A stretch of DNA of 64,000 bases from Anaerolineae bacterium (GTDB lineage: Bacteria; Chloroflexota; Anaerolineae; Promineifilales; Promineifilaceae). Of this stretch, positions 56,816 through 64,000 are shown in pieces. The DNA lies in contig JAHBVI010000001.1 in NCBI GenBank assembly GCA_019637635.1, forward strand, positions 62,001 through 126,000, given 5' to 3'. Both the position numbers and the translations under genes were made by a program. Within the stretch, counting starts at the first letter, position 1; the number at the start of each line of letters is the position of its first letter. Below the pieces are notes generated by a model. The model did no database searches. It was not told the origin of the DNA and was given only the letters and a program-made list of their open reading frames with translations.

Positions 56816-57347
56816 TTGGTTTTCTCCCCTTTTTATGTTTGCCCAATGTATGTGAGAATAAGGGTCACGGCCGTATACGGCCGTGACCCTTACCGGATTG
56901 TGATCAACCCTAAACTAACCTGTCCAAGAATAACCGTTTTTCATGCTGCACACTCCTTCAGAATATCCGGTTAACCCAACAACAATAAAACTGCGTTGCG
57001 ACAGGCCCGCAAGAACACCATCACAACACAAGAACAACACACACCACATAAACATGATGTGGCAATTCACCCTGGTCAGTCCTATTCAATTGCTGCACTA
57101 CAAATGAAGTTACATTACCTCGAAATATGTAACCTATTATCCTTAAAGCCTGTCTTACAGGCAACAATAAAAATTTCATAAACAACAATGGGAAAAAGGT
57201 CATTCACCCCTTTTCCTATTGAGGTGCAGGTGGACGTCCTGGATAATGTAAGTGGGGCTGGGAGATTGATCCACATACCAGTTACCTCAAACAACATCAC
57301 AACGGCTTCAAATCGTAAGCAGCAATTCAATGCAGGAGAGAAGTATC
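56816..57347. other. 532-bp gene-free divergent region
   Basis: Lies between the divergent MFS and subtilase genes. It contains a 34-bp perfect palindrome at 56859-56892 and then an AT-rich stretch with no convincing coding sequence. An AGGAGAG site at 57334-57340 serves the subtilase. Confidence 0.6.
56859..56892. repeat. 34-bp perfect palindrome with two ACGGCCGT elements
   Basis: Left half TAAGGGTCACGGCCGTA, right half its exact complement. It is placed 44 bp upstream of the MFS start. It could form a hairpin or cruciform or bind a regulator. Confidence 0.85.
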
Positions 57348-58970
57348 ATGAAGCGCATTTTAACCATCAGTTTATTTTTTGTTTTGTTAACGGCCGTTTT
57401 CAGCGCCATCCCCTCACATTCACCCACGACCCAATCAATCGTAGTGCAGGCCGCCAACAGTCAGGTTGCTGGAGAACTGGCGCAAAAATATGGCGGGCAG
57501 ATTCAGGCAGAATTGCCCATTATCAACGCCGTGTCGGTAAAGCTGCCGTCCCACCAGGCAGCGGCCTTAGCCGGTGAGGATCAGGTGGTGGCTATTTATG
57601 AAGATGGGCAGGTGAAAGTGGCCGGTAATGCTCCCGAAATGGATGCCCCAGAAGTGATCGGCGCGGCTGCGGTGTGGGCGGCCGGGTATCGCGGCCAGGG
57701 TATTGGCGTGGCGGTGGTAGATACCGGGATCGCCCCGATGAATTGGAATCGCCAACGTATTATTGCCCGTTATGACGCCCTGGATAATGGTTCGCACAAA
57801 CCAGACCCCCATGGCCACGGCACCATGATGGCCAGCCTGATCGGGAATGATCACACCGACTCGAATGGCACGATTGGTGTGGCCCCTGCCGTCAATTTGG
57901 TTGATGTGCGCGTCCTGGATGAAGAGGGAAAAGGTGCTTATTCGGATATCCTGGAAGGGCTGAATTGGATTCTGCAAAACAAGGATGTTTACAACATTCG
58001 AGTTGTCAACCTCTCACTGGTCGGTGGGATTGACAGCCCCTATTGGGCTGATCCCATTAACCAGGCGGTTGAGGCGCTTTGGGCTGCCGGGGTTGTGGTT
58101 GTGGCGGCAGCCGGGAATGATGGGCCGGGCGCTATGAGTATTGCCGTGCCCGGTAATGATCCGTTTGTCATTACAGTTGGCGCGTATACCGACAACTTCA
58201 CGCCGGCCAATGAAGGCGACGACTACATCACGCCGTTTAGCGGCGCCGGCCCCACCGAGACAGGTTTTGTGAAACCAGACGTGGTTGCTCCTGGCGCGCA
58301 TATGGTGGCCATGACCAAAGCCGGTACGACCTGGGCGCACAGCCACCGGGAGGCGCGCATCCGGGGTGAGTATTACCAGATTGCGGGCACGTCGTCGGCT
58401 ACGGCCGTGACCTCCGGCGTGGTGGCGCTCATGTTACAGGCCAACCCGGCGATGACGCCCAATCAGGCGAAATATGCCCTGATGGCGGCGGCCCGGCCGG
58501 CGTCTTATGCGGATGGCAGCCTGGCCTGGAGCATTTTCCAGCAAGGGGCGGGGCGTGTGGATGCGGCCACGGCCGTGCTTAATCCTCCCGCCGGTGAGGC
58601 TAATGCCAATATGATTCCCGGCCAACTATACGTTGGCCCGGCCACTTTCCAGGATGGTGTTTTTGTCATCGTCGGTGAAGATGGGCAGCCTATGTCTGAC
58701 GCCGCCGGTTATTCCTGGACGGGTGGCTATTCGTGGACAGGCGGTTATTCGTGGACGGGTGGTTACTCCTGGACAGGTGGCTATTCCTGGACGGGCAGCA
58801 CCGACTGGCAAGAATGGCAAGATGGCGATGTGTGGCAAAGCGGCTACTCCTGGACGGGCGGTTACTCCTGGACAGGGGGTTATTCCTGGACGGGCGGTTA
58901 TTCGTGGACAGGTGGTTACTCCTGGACAGGCGGCTATTCCTGGACAGGTCTGGCTGATTACAACAATTGA
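57348..58970 (+). CDS. Secreted subtilase (S8) with C-terminal GYSWTG repeats
   Basis: A 540-residue exported serine protease. The signal is MKRILTISLFFVLLTAVFSA. A short inhibitor-I9-like propeptide follows, ending before MDAPEVIGAAAVWAAGYRGQ. The catalytic residues are D125 (VAVVDTGIAP), H157 (PHGHGTMMAS), N256 (AAAGNDGPG) and S349 (GTSSATAVTSG). The catalytic domain ends near residue 412. After a linker come eleven copies of GYSWTG in blocks of five and six, separated by STDWQEWQDGDVWQS, then LADYNN. The tail is unlike any standard sorting signal. Synonymous changes between repeat units show selection on the peptide. A terminator follows at 59038. Confidence 0.9.
   Translation: MKRILTISLFFVLLTAVFSAIPSHSPTTQSIVVQAANSQVAGELAQKYGGQIQAELPIINAVSVKLPSHQAAALAGEDQVVAIYEDGQVKVAGNAPEMDAPEVIGAAAVWAAGYRGQGIGVAVVDTGIAPMNWNRQRIIARYDALDNGSHKPDPHGHGTMMASLIGNDHTDSNGTIGVAPAVNLVDVRVLDEEGKGAYSDILEGLNWILQNKDVYNIRVVNLSLVGGIDSPYWADPINQAVEALWAAGVVVVAAAGNDGPGAMSIAVPGNDPFVITVGAYTDNFTPANEGDDYITPFSGAGPTETGFVKPDVVAPGAHMVAMTKAGTTWAHSHREARIRGEYYQIAGTSSATAVTSGVVALMLQANPAMTPNQAKYALMAAARPASYADGSLAWSIFQQGAGRVDAATAVLNPPAGEANANMIPGQLYVGPATFQDGVFVIVGEDGQPMSDAAGYSWTGGYSWTGGYSWTGGYSWTGGYSWTGSTDWQEWQDGDVWQSGYSWTGGYSWTGGYSWTGGYSWTGGYSWTGGYSWTGLADYNN
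58707..58949 (+). repeat. 18-bp coding tandem repeats (GYSWTG x5 and x6)
   Basis: Block 1 spans 58707-58796 (five units) and block 2 spans 58842-58949 (six units). Third codon positions differ freely between units (for example GGTTATTCC against GGCTACTCC), whereas the amino acids are constant. Confidence 0.95.
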
Positions 58971-58978
58971 CGTTGCGA

Positions 58979-59027
58979 GTAGTTGGTGGCTAGGGCTGGT
59001 ACCAGCCCCTGGCCACCAGCCCCACAA
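58979..59027. repeat. Inverted repeat GTTGGTGGCTAGGGCTGG...CCAGCCCC
   Basis: TTGGTGGCTAGGGCTGGT faces ACCAGCCCCTGGCCACCAGC. It is just after the subtilase stop and before the terminator. Confidence 0.75.
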
Positions 59028-59037
59028 ACAATTTATT

Positions 59038-59076
59038 CCCCATGATCTCCTATGGGCATCATGGGGTTTTTGTTTT
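59038..59076 (+). terminator. Intrinsic terminator of the subtilase gene
   Basis: CCCCATGAT (59038-59046), 11-nt loop, ATCATGGGG (59058-59066), then TTTTTGTTTT. Confidence 0.9.
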
Positions 59077-59132
59077 AAAGTTGGGTATGGCAGCAATTTT
59101 GCTGTGGAAAACTTGCGTGTTCACAATTATTT

Positions 59133-60596
59133 ATGCTTAAGCTACGCAACATCTATTCAGGTTTTTTGACTCTGGTCGGGGTAACAATTGTTATTTGGGG
59201 CGCCTGGTTATTCCTGAATGCGGATGACAAGATTACACTGCTGCTGCTGCTGCTGATTGCCATTGCGGCCCAGAGTACGATGACCTATATGGTGGGCGGC
59301 CGTTTCGGCGTTTCTGTGAGCGGGGCTATGAGCTATGCAGTGGTCGGTTTATATGACCCCATCACCGGCGGCGCGGTGGCGGCTATTGCCGAAATTGGGC
59401 TGTGGGTGGTGAATTTGCGTTCAGGCCAGCGCGTATGGAAGGCTGAACTGGAGCGGCTGGGGGTTAATGCCGGTATGCAGGCCATTTCCATCTGCCTGGC
59501 CGGCGTTGCTTTTTATGTGGCCAACAGTTTGTTGGGCGGTGACACGATTTTGGCCCGTACCGTGCCCTGGCTCGTAGGGGCGGTTGTAGGCGACCAGGTC
59601 AATTTTTGGCTGCTGGCGATGATTATCTTTCTGGCGCATGGCATCAAGCCGCTGGAAATGTGGCACGATAATCGTTGGGCCGTGCCGATGAATGTGACGG
59701 TGATGACAGTGGGTGGGGGGTTGGTGTACACGGCCGTGTCCCTCTTTGGCCTGCTCGGTTTAGCCATTTTTGTCTTGCCCATTATTCTCTCCGCCTATTC
59801 CTTCCGCGTAACCGTCAACAATGCCAAGAAGCAGATGGACAACTTAGAAGACCTGGTGGCTTTGCGCACCCAGGCATTGGCCGAAGCCAATGATGAACTG
59901 GAACGGCTCAACAAAGAAAAAGATCAATTCCTGGCTGTATTAACCCACGATATGCGCACGCCGCTCACCAGCATTAAAGGGTATGGCAGTATCTTGCGAG
60001 ATAGGGAATTGTCCCGTGAACAGCAGGTGCAGATTGCCAATGTGGTGCTGCGCAGCCAGGAAACGCTGCTGGAGATTGTGAACAATATCCTCGATCTGGA
60101 AAAGATGACTTCTGGCGCCGGGCTGGAACTAGACCTGTCGGAGTTTGATCTGGCCCTGTTGGCGAAGAGTACGGCGGAAACGGTGCAGGCGCAGGCTTTA
60201 GAAAAACAAATCAGTCTGAAATTTGATCCTGTGCCCACACCTATTTTGATTACGGCCGATGAAAAGAAGATCGAGCGCGTTCTGACCAACCTCATCTCCA
60301 ATGCCATCAAATATACCCCAAAGGCGGGGGAAGTGGAGGTGGCGGTGAGCGCAAACGGCCGTTACGCCCTGGTTGAGATTGCAGATTCCGGCTACGGCAT
60401 CCCCGAAGATGAACTGCCGTATATTTTTGACCGCTACAGCCGTGTCAAGGGGCACCAAAACCTGGCCATTGGCACCGGCTTAGGTCTGGCTATTGTCAAA
60501 AACCTGGTAGAAGCGCATCTGGGTTTCATTTCTGTAGACAGTGAAGTGGATAAGGGCAGCACCTTTACCGTGCGATTACCACTCAACCAGCCTTGA
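59133..60596 (+). CDS. Membrane sensor histidine kinase
   Basis: A 487-residue kinase. The N-terminal 225 residues hold seven membrane helices (LVGVTIVIWGAWLFLN, ITLLLLLLIAIAAQSTMTYM and further), similar to MASE/7TM-type intramembrane sensors. A coiled segment (LVALRTQALAEANDELERLN) leads to HisKA with the phospho-His in FLAVLTHDMRTPLTSIKGYG. The HATPase has LTNLISNAIKYTPKAGEV, IADSGYGIPEDELPYIFDRY and GTGLGLAIVKNLVEAHLG. It lacks an adjacent regulator; the single-domain receiver at 62289 is the nearest candidate. It senses an unknown membrane or envelope signal. Confidence 0.9.
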   Translation: MLKLRNIYSGFLTLVGVTIVIWGAWLFLNADDKITLLLLLLIAIAAQSTMTYMVGGRFGVSVSGAMSYAVVGLYDPITGGAVAAIAEIGLWVVNLRSGQRVWKAELERLGVNAGMQAISICLAGVAFYVANSLLGGDTILARTVPWLVGAVVGDQVNFWLLAMIIFLAHGIKPLEMWHDNRWAVPMNVTVMTVGGGLVYTAVSLFGLLGLAIFVLPIILSAYSFRVTVNNAKKQMDNLEDLVALRTQALAEANDELERLNKEKDQFLAVLTHDMRTPLTSIKGYGSILRDRELSREQQVQIANVVLRSQETLLEIVNNILDLEKMTSGAGLELDLSEFDLALLAKSTAETVQAQALEKQISLKFDPVPTPILITADEKKIERVLTNLISNAIKYTPKAGEVEVAVSANGRYALVEIADSGYGIPEDELPYIFDRYSRVKGHQNLAIGTGLGLAIVKNLVEAHLGFISVDSEVDKGSTFTVRLPLNQP

Positions 60597-60631
60597 GTTG
60601 TGGCGATTGGCGCCTGGCGCCACTTACTCAG

Positions 60632-61126
60632 TTACCACAACTCCGACCCCGCATCCCCTTTGAACGGGCCAACCACATCGCTGGTGATCCAGCCGCCATA
60701 AAAGCCACCTGGTTGCGGCGTCACTTCTTCACCATCTACCGTGCAAGAATCCATATATTGGGCATAAAAGGCAATATACATGCGAATGGGCGCAAACGCC
60801 GGTGTGGGGGCGGGGTAATACCAGGCGGCAATGTCCACCACCCGGTCGCCGACCATTACGCCATAATAATGCGCCTCCCCTTTCCACTCACAAAATGAAC
60901 GATTGAAGCGGGGGATCAGGTAATCCATCTGTACATCCTCAGGCGGAATGTAATAGACGGGGGGGTGGCTGGTTTCCAGCACCCGTATCGCCCGGCGGGT
61001 ATCGGCAATGATGACGCCGCCAAACTTTACTTGAATGTGTTTTGCGCAATCTTCCAGGCGTGGCGGGCGGGGGTAATCCCATACCGATTCCTGGCCTGGC
61101 CCTGGTTCAATTCGCCGCATCCGCAT
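60632..61126 (-). CDS. DUF427-domain protein
   Basis: A 164-residue soluble protein of the DUF427 family. It shows FGGVIIADTRRAIRVLETSH, then PPVYYIPPEDVQMDYL, SFCEWKGEAHYYGVMVGDRV and AAWYYPAPTPAFAPIRMYIA. The conserved Trp/Lys/Gly (CEWKG) and the terminal GGFYGGWIT are typical. The start at 61126 (MRMRRIEPGPGQ) is preferred over upstream codons. DUF427 has no proven reaction; a nucleotide or cofactor-like fold has been suggested by relatives. It is downstream of the LysR gene on the same strand and may be its target. Confidence 0.85.
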   Translation of the reverse strand: MRMRRIEPGPGQESVWDYPRPPRLEDCAKHIQVKFGGVIIADTRRAIRVLETSHPPVYYIPPEDVQMDYLIPRFNRSFCEWKGEAHYYGVMVGDRVVDIAAWYYPAPTPAFAPIRMYIAFYAQYMDSCTVDGEEVTPQPGGFYGGWITSDVVGPFKGDAGSELW

Positions 61127-61188
61127 CCTAAAATTCTCCTTTAATAGGTTTGATGGCTGGTACGAGCAACCAGCCACCACTTGCCAGT

Positions 61189-62073
61189 TTAGCGTGGCCG
61201 TGTGCTATGCCATACGGCCGTCACAATGTCCACAAAGGATTGTTCCAGTTCGGTCAACTGCCGTTCGCGGCGGGTAATGACAATGGCGTCCCAATCAAAC
61301 TGAAAGTCGGGCACGTTGAGTTCTACCAGATGGGACACGGCCGTTAGCCGGCGCGGTAAAAAGGTGACGCTGTTCGGCAACTGTGCCATGGGGATGGCCG
61401 CTGCTAACGGCACCCGTACAGTTGGCCCGGTCGCCACGCTAATCTGGCGCAAACTTTCCAGATAGGCGTCAAACGCCGCGCCCCAATGGATGATGATCAG
61501 TTGGTACTGCCACAGTTGGGCGATGGGCACGGCCGTTGCTCCCGCCAGCTCGTGTTCCGGTGATACCGCCGCCACCATTTCATCGTGCAGCCGCAGCAGC
61601 GTTTGTGTTTGGCTGGCATAACGGGGAAAGGCGGCGGCCATGGCCAGATTGACCACGCCATCGAGCAACTGATTGACGGCAAAATCGGAATGACCGGCCT
61701 CCACATACAGCTCCGCCTGGGGATGGGCCTGCCCAAAGCGATTCACTACCTCCGGCAACAAATAGGTTGCCAGGGAGAAGGGGCAGCACACCGTCACTTT
61801 GCCTACTGTGCCAATCTGGGCGGCGCGCACGGCCGTGTAACCCGCATCCAGAATCCCCAACGCCCGCTCCGCATAGTCCACAAACGTGCGCCCCATCAGC
61901 GTCAGTTGCACCGGGCGCCGGTCCCGAAAAAACAACTCCCCGCCCAAACTTTGCTCTAATTGCTGAATCCGGGCGCTGAGCGACGGTTGTGTCAGGTTAA
62001 GTCGGGAAGCAGCCCCCGTAAAACTGCCTTCCCGCACCACTGCTAAAAATGCTTCGATCTGCCCTAGTTCCAT
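61189..62073 (-). CDS. LysR-type transcriptional regulator
   Basis: A 294-residue regulator. The N-terminal HTH reads MELGQIEAFLAVVREGSFTG, AASRLNLTQPSLSARIQQLE and LGGELFFRDRRPVQLT. The C-terminal effector domain (about 90-294) begins GKVTVCCPFSLATYLLPEVV. The gene is divergent from the receiver gene at 62289 across a 215-bp region with several TATAG motifs. That region is suited to LysR control of both sides. The ligand is unknown. Confidence 0.9.
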   Translation of the reverse strand: MELGQIEAFLAVVREGSFTGAASRLNLTQPSLSARIQQLEQSLGGELFFRDRRPVQLTLMGRTFVDYAERALGILDAGYTAVRAAQIGTVGKVTVCCPFSLATYLLPEVVNRFGQAHPQAELYVEAGHSDFAVNQLLDGVVNLAMAAAFPRYASQTQTLLRLHDEMVAAVSPEHELAGATAVPIAQLWQYQLIIIHWGAAFDAYLESLRQISVATGPTVRVPLAAAIPMAQLPNSVTFLPRRLTAVSHLVELNVPDFQFDWDAIVITRRERQLTELEQSFVDIVTAVWHSTRPR

Positions 62074-62288
62074 GGTGATACACTTTAGTATAGCCCAGAA
62101 TGCCAGAAATAAAGATTGTATAGCCCCAAATCCCTATAGGGTTGCCCACTATACTATCAAAATTTTCTATAAAAGGTATAGCTAATATAGCCTTGAGGCG
62201 ACTTTGTGTTTGTGATAATCTGCCCACTATTGCTAAAAAAGGTTCAGCTTTTTAGAAAAGCTGAACATTTGGAAAAGAGAGGATCATC
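62074..62288. promoter_or_regulatory. Divergent LysR control region with repeated TATAG motifs and a hairpin
   Basis: TATAG motifs occur at least five times between 62090 and 62195, including GTATAGCCC, TTGTATAGCCCC and CCTATAGGG. They are separated by roughly helical distances. A perfect 11-bp hairpin (GTTCAGCTTTT, loop TAG, AAAAGCTGAAC) occupies 62242-62266, 23 bp before the receiver start. Confidence 0.55.
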
Positions 62289-62708
62289 ATGGTCAAACGG
62301 GTCTTGTATGTGGAAGATCATCCAAACAACAGGTTATTGGTGCAGCGGATTGTGCAGGCCGAAGGGCTGGAATTTTTAGCAGCGGCGGATGCCGAAACGG
62401 GCTGGCACACGGCCGTTACCCACCAACCCGACCTCATCTTTATGGATTTGCACCTGCCGGGTGGTCTTACCGGCTTTGACCTTACCCGCCAACTACGGCA
62501 GCACCCCGCCTTTGCCCATACGCCCATCATCGCCCTCACGGCCTTTGGCAATGACGAGGCCGAACAGGCAGCGCTGGCTGCTGGCTGCAACGACTTCCTG
62601 CGCAAACCGGCCGACATTCGCCAGATTCGCGCCATCCTGCGCCAACACCTGGGCGAGCCAACCCAAACGGCTCAACCGGCCACGGCCGTACCCGTTGTCT
62701 ACCTCTAA
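62289..62708 (+). CDS. Single-domain response regulator (DivK/CheY-like)
   Basis: A 139-residue receiver without an output domain. The acidic pair is in VLYVEDHPNNRLL, the phospho-Asp in LIFMDLHLPGGLTGFDL, the Thr/Ala in IIALTAFGNDE and the Lys in FLRKPADIRQI. The C-terminal tail (EPTQTAQPATAVPVVYL) is disordered. It may relay phosphate between kinases such as the membrane kinase at 59133. The AAAGAGAGGA stretch just upstream serves as ribosome site. Confidence 0.9.
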   Translation: MVKRVLYVEDHPNNRLLVQRIVQAEGLEFLAAADAETGWHTAVTHQPDLIFMDLHLPGGLTGFDLTRQLRQHPAFAHTPIIALTAFGNDEAEQAALAAGCNDFLRKPADIRQIRAILRQHLGEPTQTAQPATAVPVVYL

Positions 62709-62779
62709 AATTATGAATTAGGAATTATGAAAGGGAGCCTCCGGCTTCATAATTCCTAATTCATAATTCCTAATTCCCC
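62708..62779. repeat. Inverted word hairpin, AATTAGGAATTATG family
   Basis: AATTATGAATTAGGAATTAT on the left is complemented by CATAATTCCTAATTCATAAT on the right. It is the second member of the family at 10624-10699 and fills the gap before thrC. Confidence 0.85.
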
Positions 62780-63943
62780 ATGAGCTACCTCTCCCACCTG
62801 GAATGTTCCCTGACCGGGCAGTGTTATGACGCCGACCAGGTCATTCGCCTCAGCGACGCCGGGCAGCCGCTGCTGGCCCGGTATGACCTGGCTAAGGCAG
62901 CGGCAGAATTAGACCGGGATCGGGTCATGTCACGGCCGTGTGACATGTGGCGCTTCCGGGAACTTCTGCCCGTGCGTGATCCGCACTACATCACCACCTT
63001 TGGTGAAGGTGGCAAGCCCGTCCTCAAACTAGACCAATTAGGTCGTCGGCTTGGCCTCAACCAGCTTTATTTGAAGGATGAAGGGCAAAACCCTACCGGC
63101 AGTTTTAAGGCGTTGGGGTTGGCTGCCGCTGTCAGCCGTGCCCGCGAATTGGGTGTTACCGAATTTGTCATTCCCACCGCCGGTAACGCCGGCGGCGCGT
63201 TGGCCGCCTATGCCGCCCGCGCCGGGCTGCGCGCCCACGTTTACATGCCCCAAGACGCCCCGTTGATCAACATCAACGAAGTGCAGATGACCGGCGCTGA
63301 CCTGCGCCTGATCAACGGGCTGATTAACGACGCCGGCCGGGAGGCGGCTGCCGACGCTATTGTGGGCGGCTGGTTCGATGTGTCCACCCTTAAAGAACCG
63401 TACCGCGTCGAAGGCAAAAAAATCATGGGGTATGAACTGGCCGCCGCGTTCAACTGGGAACTGCCGGATGTGATTATTTACCCTACCGGCGGCGGCACCG
63501 GGTTGATTGGCATGTGGAAAGCGTTTGCCGAAATGGAGGAGTTGGGCTGGATTGGCCGCCAGCGGCCACGCATGGTTACCGTCCAGGCTGATGGCTGCGC
63601 CCCGGTGGTCAAGGCTTTCTATGAAGGCTGGGAAGCGACCCAACCCTGGGAAAATGCGGCCACATTGGCCGGCGGCCTGCGTGTGCCCGTGACCATTGGT
63701 GGGCGTTTGATGTTGCAGGCATTACGAGAAAGTGAGGGCACGGCCGTAGCGGTGAGCGACGGCCGTATCTTTGAAGCGCAACAACTCCTGGCCCGCAGCG
63801 AAGGTATCTTCGTCTCCTTTGAAGCCGCCGCCACCATTGCCGCCCTGCAAGAGCTGGTGGCGCAACAATGGCTTCATCCCGATGAGCGCGTCCTGGTCTT
63901 TAACACCGGCAGCGGGTTAAAATACCGCCTCCTATTGTCATAA
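62780..63943 (+). CDS. thrC: Threonine synthase
   Basis: A 387-residue PLP enzyme of fold type II that converts O-phosphohomoserine to threonine. The N-terminal SHLECSLTGQCYDAD has the Cys-rich start seen in archaeal/chloroflexal-type threonine synthases. The PLP lysine is in LKDEGQNPTGSFKALG, the phosphate loop in VIPTAGNAGGALAAYAARAG, and IIYPTGGGTGLIGMWKAFAE binds the cofactor phosphate. It stands alone without hom or thrB nearby. The related threonine dehydratases are less likely because of the N-terminal zinc-like cysteines and the SFKALG motif. Confidence 0.9.
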   Translation: MSYLSHLECSLTGQCYDADQVIRLSDAGQPLLARYDLAKAAAELDRDRVMSRPCDMWRFRELLPVRDPHYITTFGEGGKPVLKLDQLGRRLGLNQLYLKDEGQNPTGSFKALGLAAAVSRARELGVTEFVIPTAGNAGGALAAYAARAGLRAHVYMPQDAPLININEVQMTGADLRLINGLINDAGREAAADAIVGGWFDVSTLKEPYRVEGKKIMGYELAAAFNWELPDVIIYPTGGGTGLIGMWKAFAEMEELGWIGRQRPRMVTVQADGCAPVVKAFYEGWEATQPWENAATLAGGLRVPVTIGGRLMLQALRESEGTAVAVSDGRIFEAQQLLARSEGIFVSFEAAATIAALQELVAQQWLHPDERVLVFNTGSGLKYRLLLS

Positions 63944-63945
63944 AT

Positions 63946-64000
63946 GTAATTGGGTAACTGGGTTATTGACGCAATTACTCCATTACCCAGTTACCCAATT
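63946..64000. repeat. Inverted word hairpin, AATTGGGTAACTGGG family, cut by window end
   Basis: AATTGGGTAACTGGGTTATT is complemented by ATTACCCAGTTACCCAATT at the window edge. It is the last of the inverted-word elements. Confidence 0.85.

Overview
The window reads as a chromosomal segment of a free-living bacterium with moderately high GC, most likely a filamentous or sludge-type member of the Chloroflexota (Anaerolineae-like). This is inferred from gene content and style: GT-C membrane transferases, a secreted M14 peptidase with PKD repeats and a C-terminal LFLPIIV tail, a sortase, a complete branched-chain amino-acid ABC transporter, many REC/histidine-kinase genes and DUF433/DUF5615 toxin-antitoxin pairs. 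I found no rRNA, tRNA, CRISPR array, transposase or integrase. Two sequence habits run through the window. The 8-bp palindrome ACGGCCGT occurs about 125 times by hand count, where base composition predicts about two. Many gene junctions also carry hairpins built from short tandem words facing their own reverse complement.

Layout. 1-5.3 kb is an accessory island: a C39-like papain-fold protein, an MNT/HEPN toxin-antitoxin pair, a DUF433/DUF5615 pair, two HNH endonucleases and a frameshifted DUF3800 gene. A 58-bp stretch encoding the C-terminal tail of the first HNH protein is repeated exactly at two other gene ends. 5.3-11.4 kb (minus strand) holds two GT-C membrane glycosyltransferases, a circularly permuted ATP-grasp ligase, a second ATP-grasp ligase and an esterase-like hydrolase. 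11.6-20.4 kb holds a collapsed HerA-type ATPase pseudogene, two LiaI/LiaF-like membrane proteins, a rhodanese lipoprotein, a REC-histidine kinase, an NDP-sugar epimerase, a second DUF433/DUF5615 pair, an HExxH protein, a TPR protein and thioredoxin reductase.

20.7-32.9 kb holds sortase, plsX-fabF-NERD, phoU, the five-gene liv transporter (binding protein, livH, livM, livG, livF) and an ornithine-cyclodeaminase-like gene. 32.9-45.1 kb holds a gene-poor 665-bp stretch with signs of a short transcript, an LVIVD/PxKF secreted protein, a TetR-glycosyltransferase pair with a clear operator, a compact candidate structured RNA with its own promoter and terminator (37.80-38.01 kb), a LysM/SH3 protein overlapping a GT-C-like membrane protein, an HdeD-like protein and the 1053-residue M14 peptidase.

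45.4-64 kb holds DUF4287, a Nudix CoA-pyrophosphatase-like gene, two tandem OmpR-type regulators, a D-Ala-D-Ala-ligase-like ATP-grasp enzyme next to a lysine 2,3-aminomutase (a possible beta-lysine ligation pathway), a NarL-type kinase/regulator pair split by an orphan Phd antitoxin, a CBM48 protein, an M3-like peptidase with an MFS exporter, a subtilase ending in eleven GYSWTG repeats, a membrane histidine kinase, DUF427, LysR, a single-domain regulator and threonine synthase.

The strongest candidates for undescribed biology are the structured RNA at 37.8 kb, the ACGGCCGT system with the long perfect palindromes built around it, the inverted-word hairpins, the exact HNH-tail cassettes, and the two ATP-grasp-centred loci.
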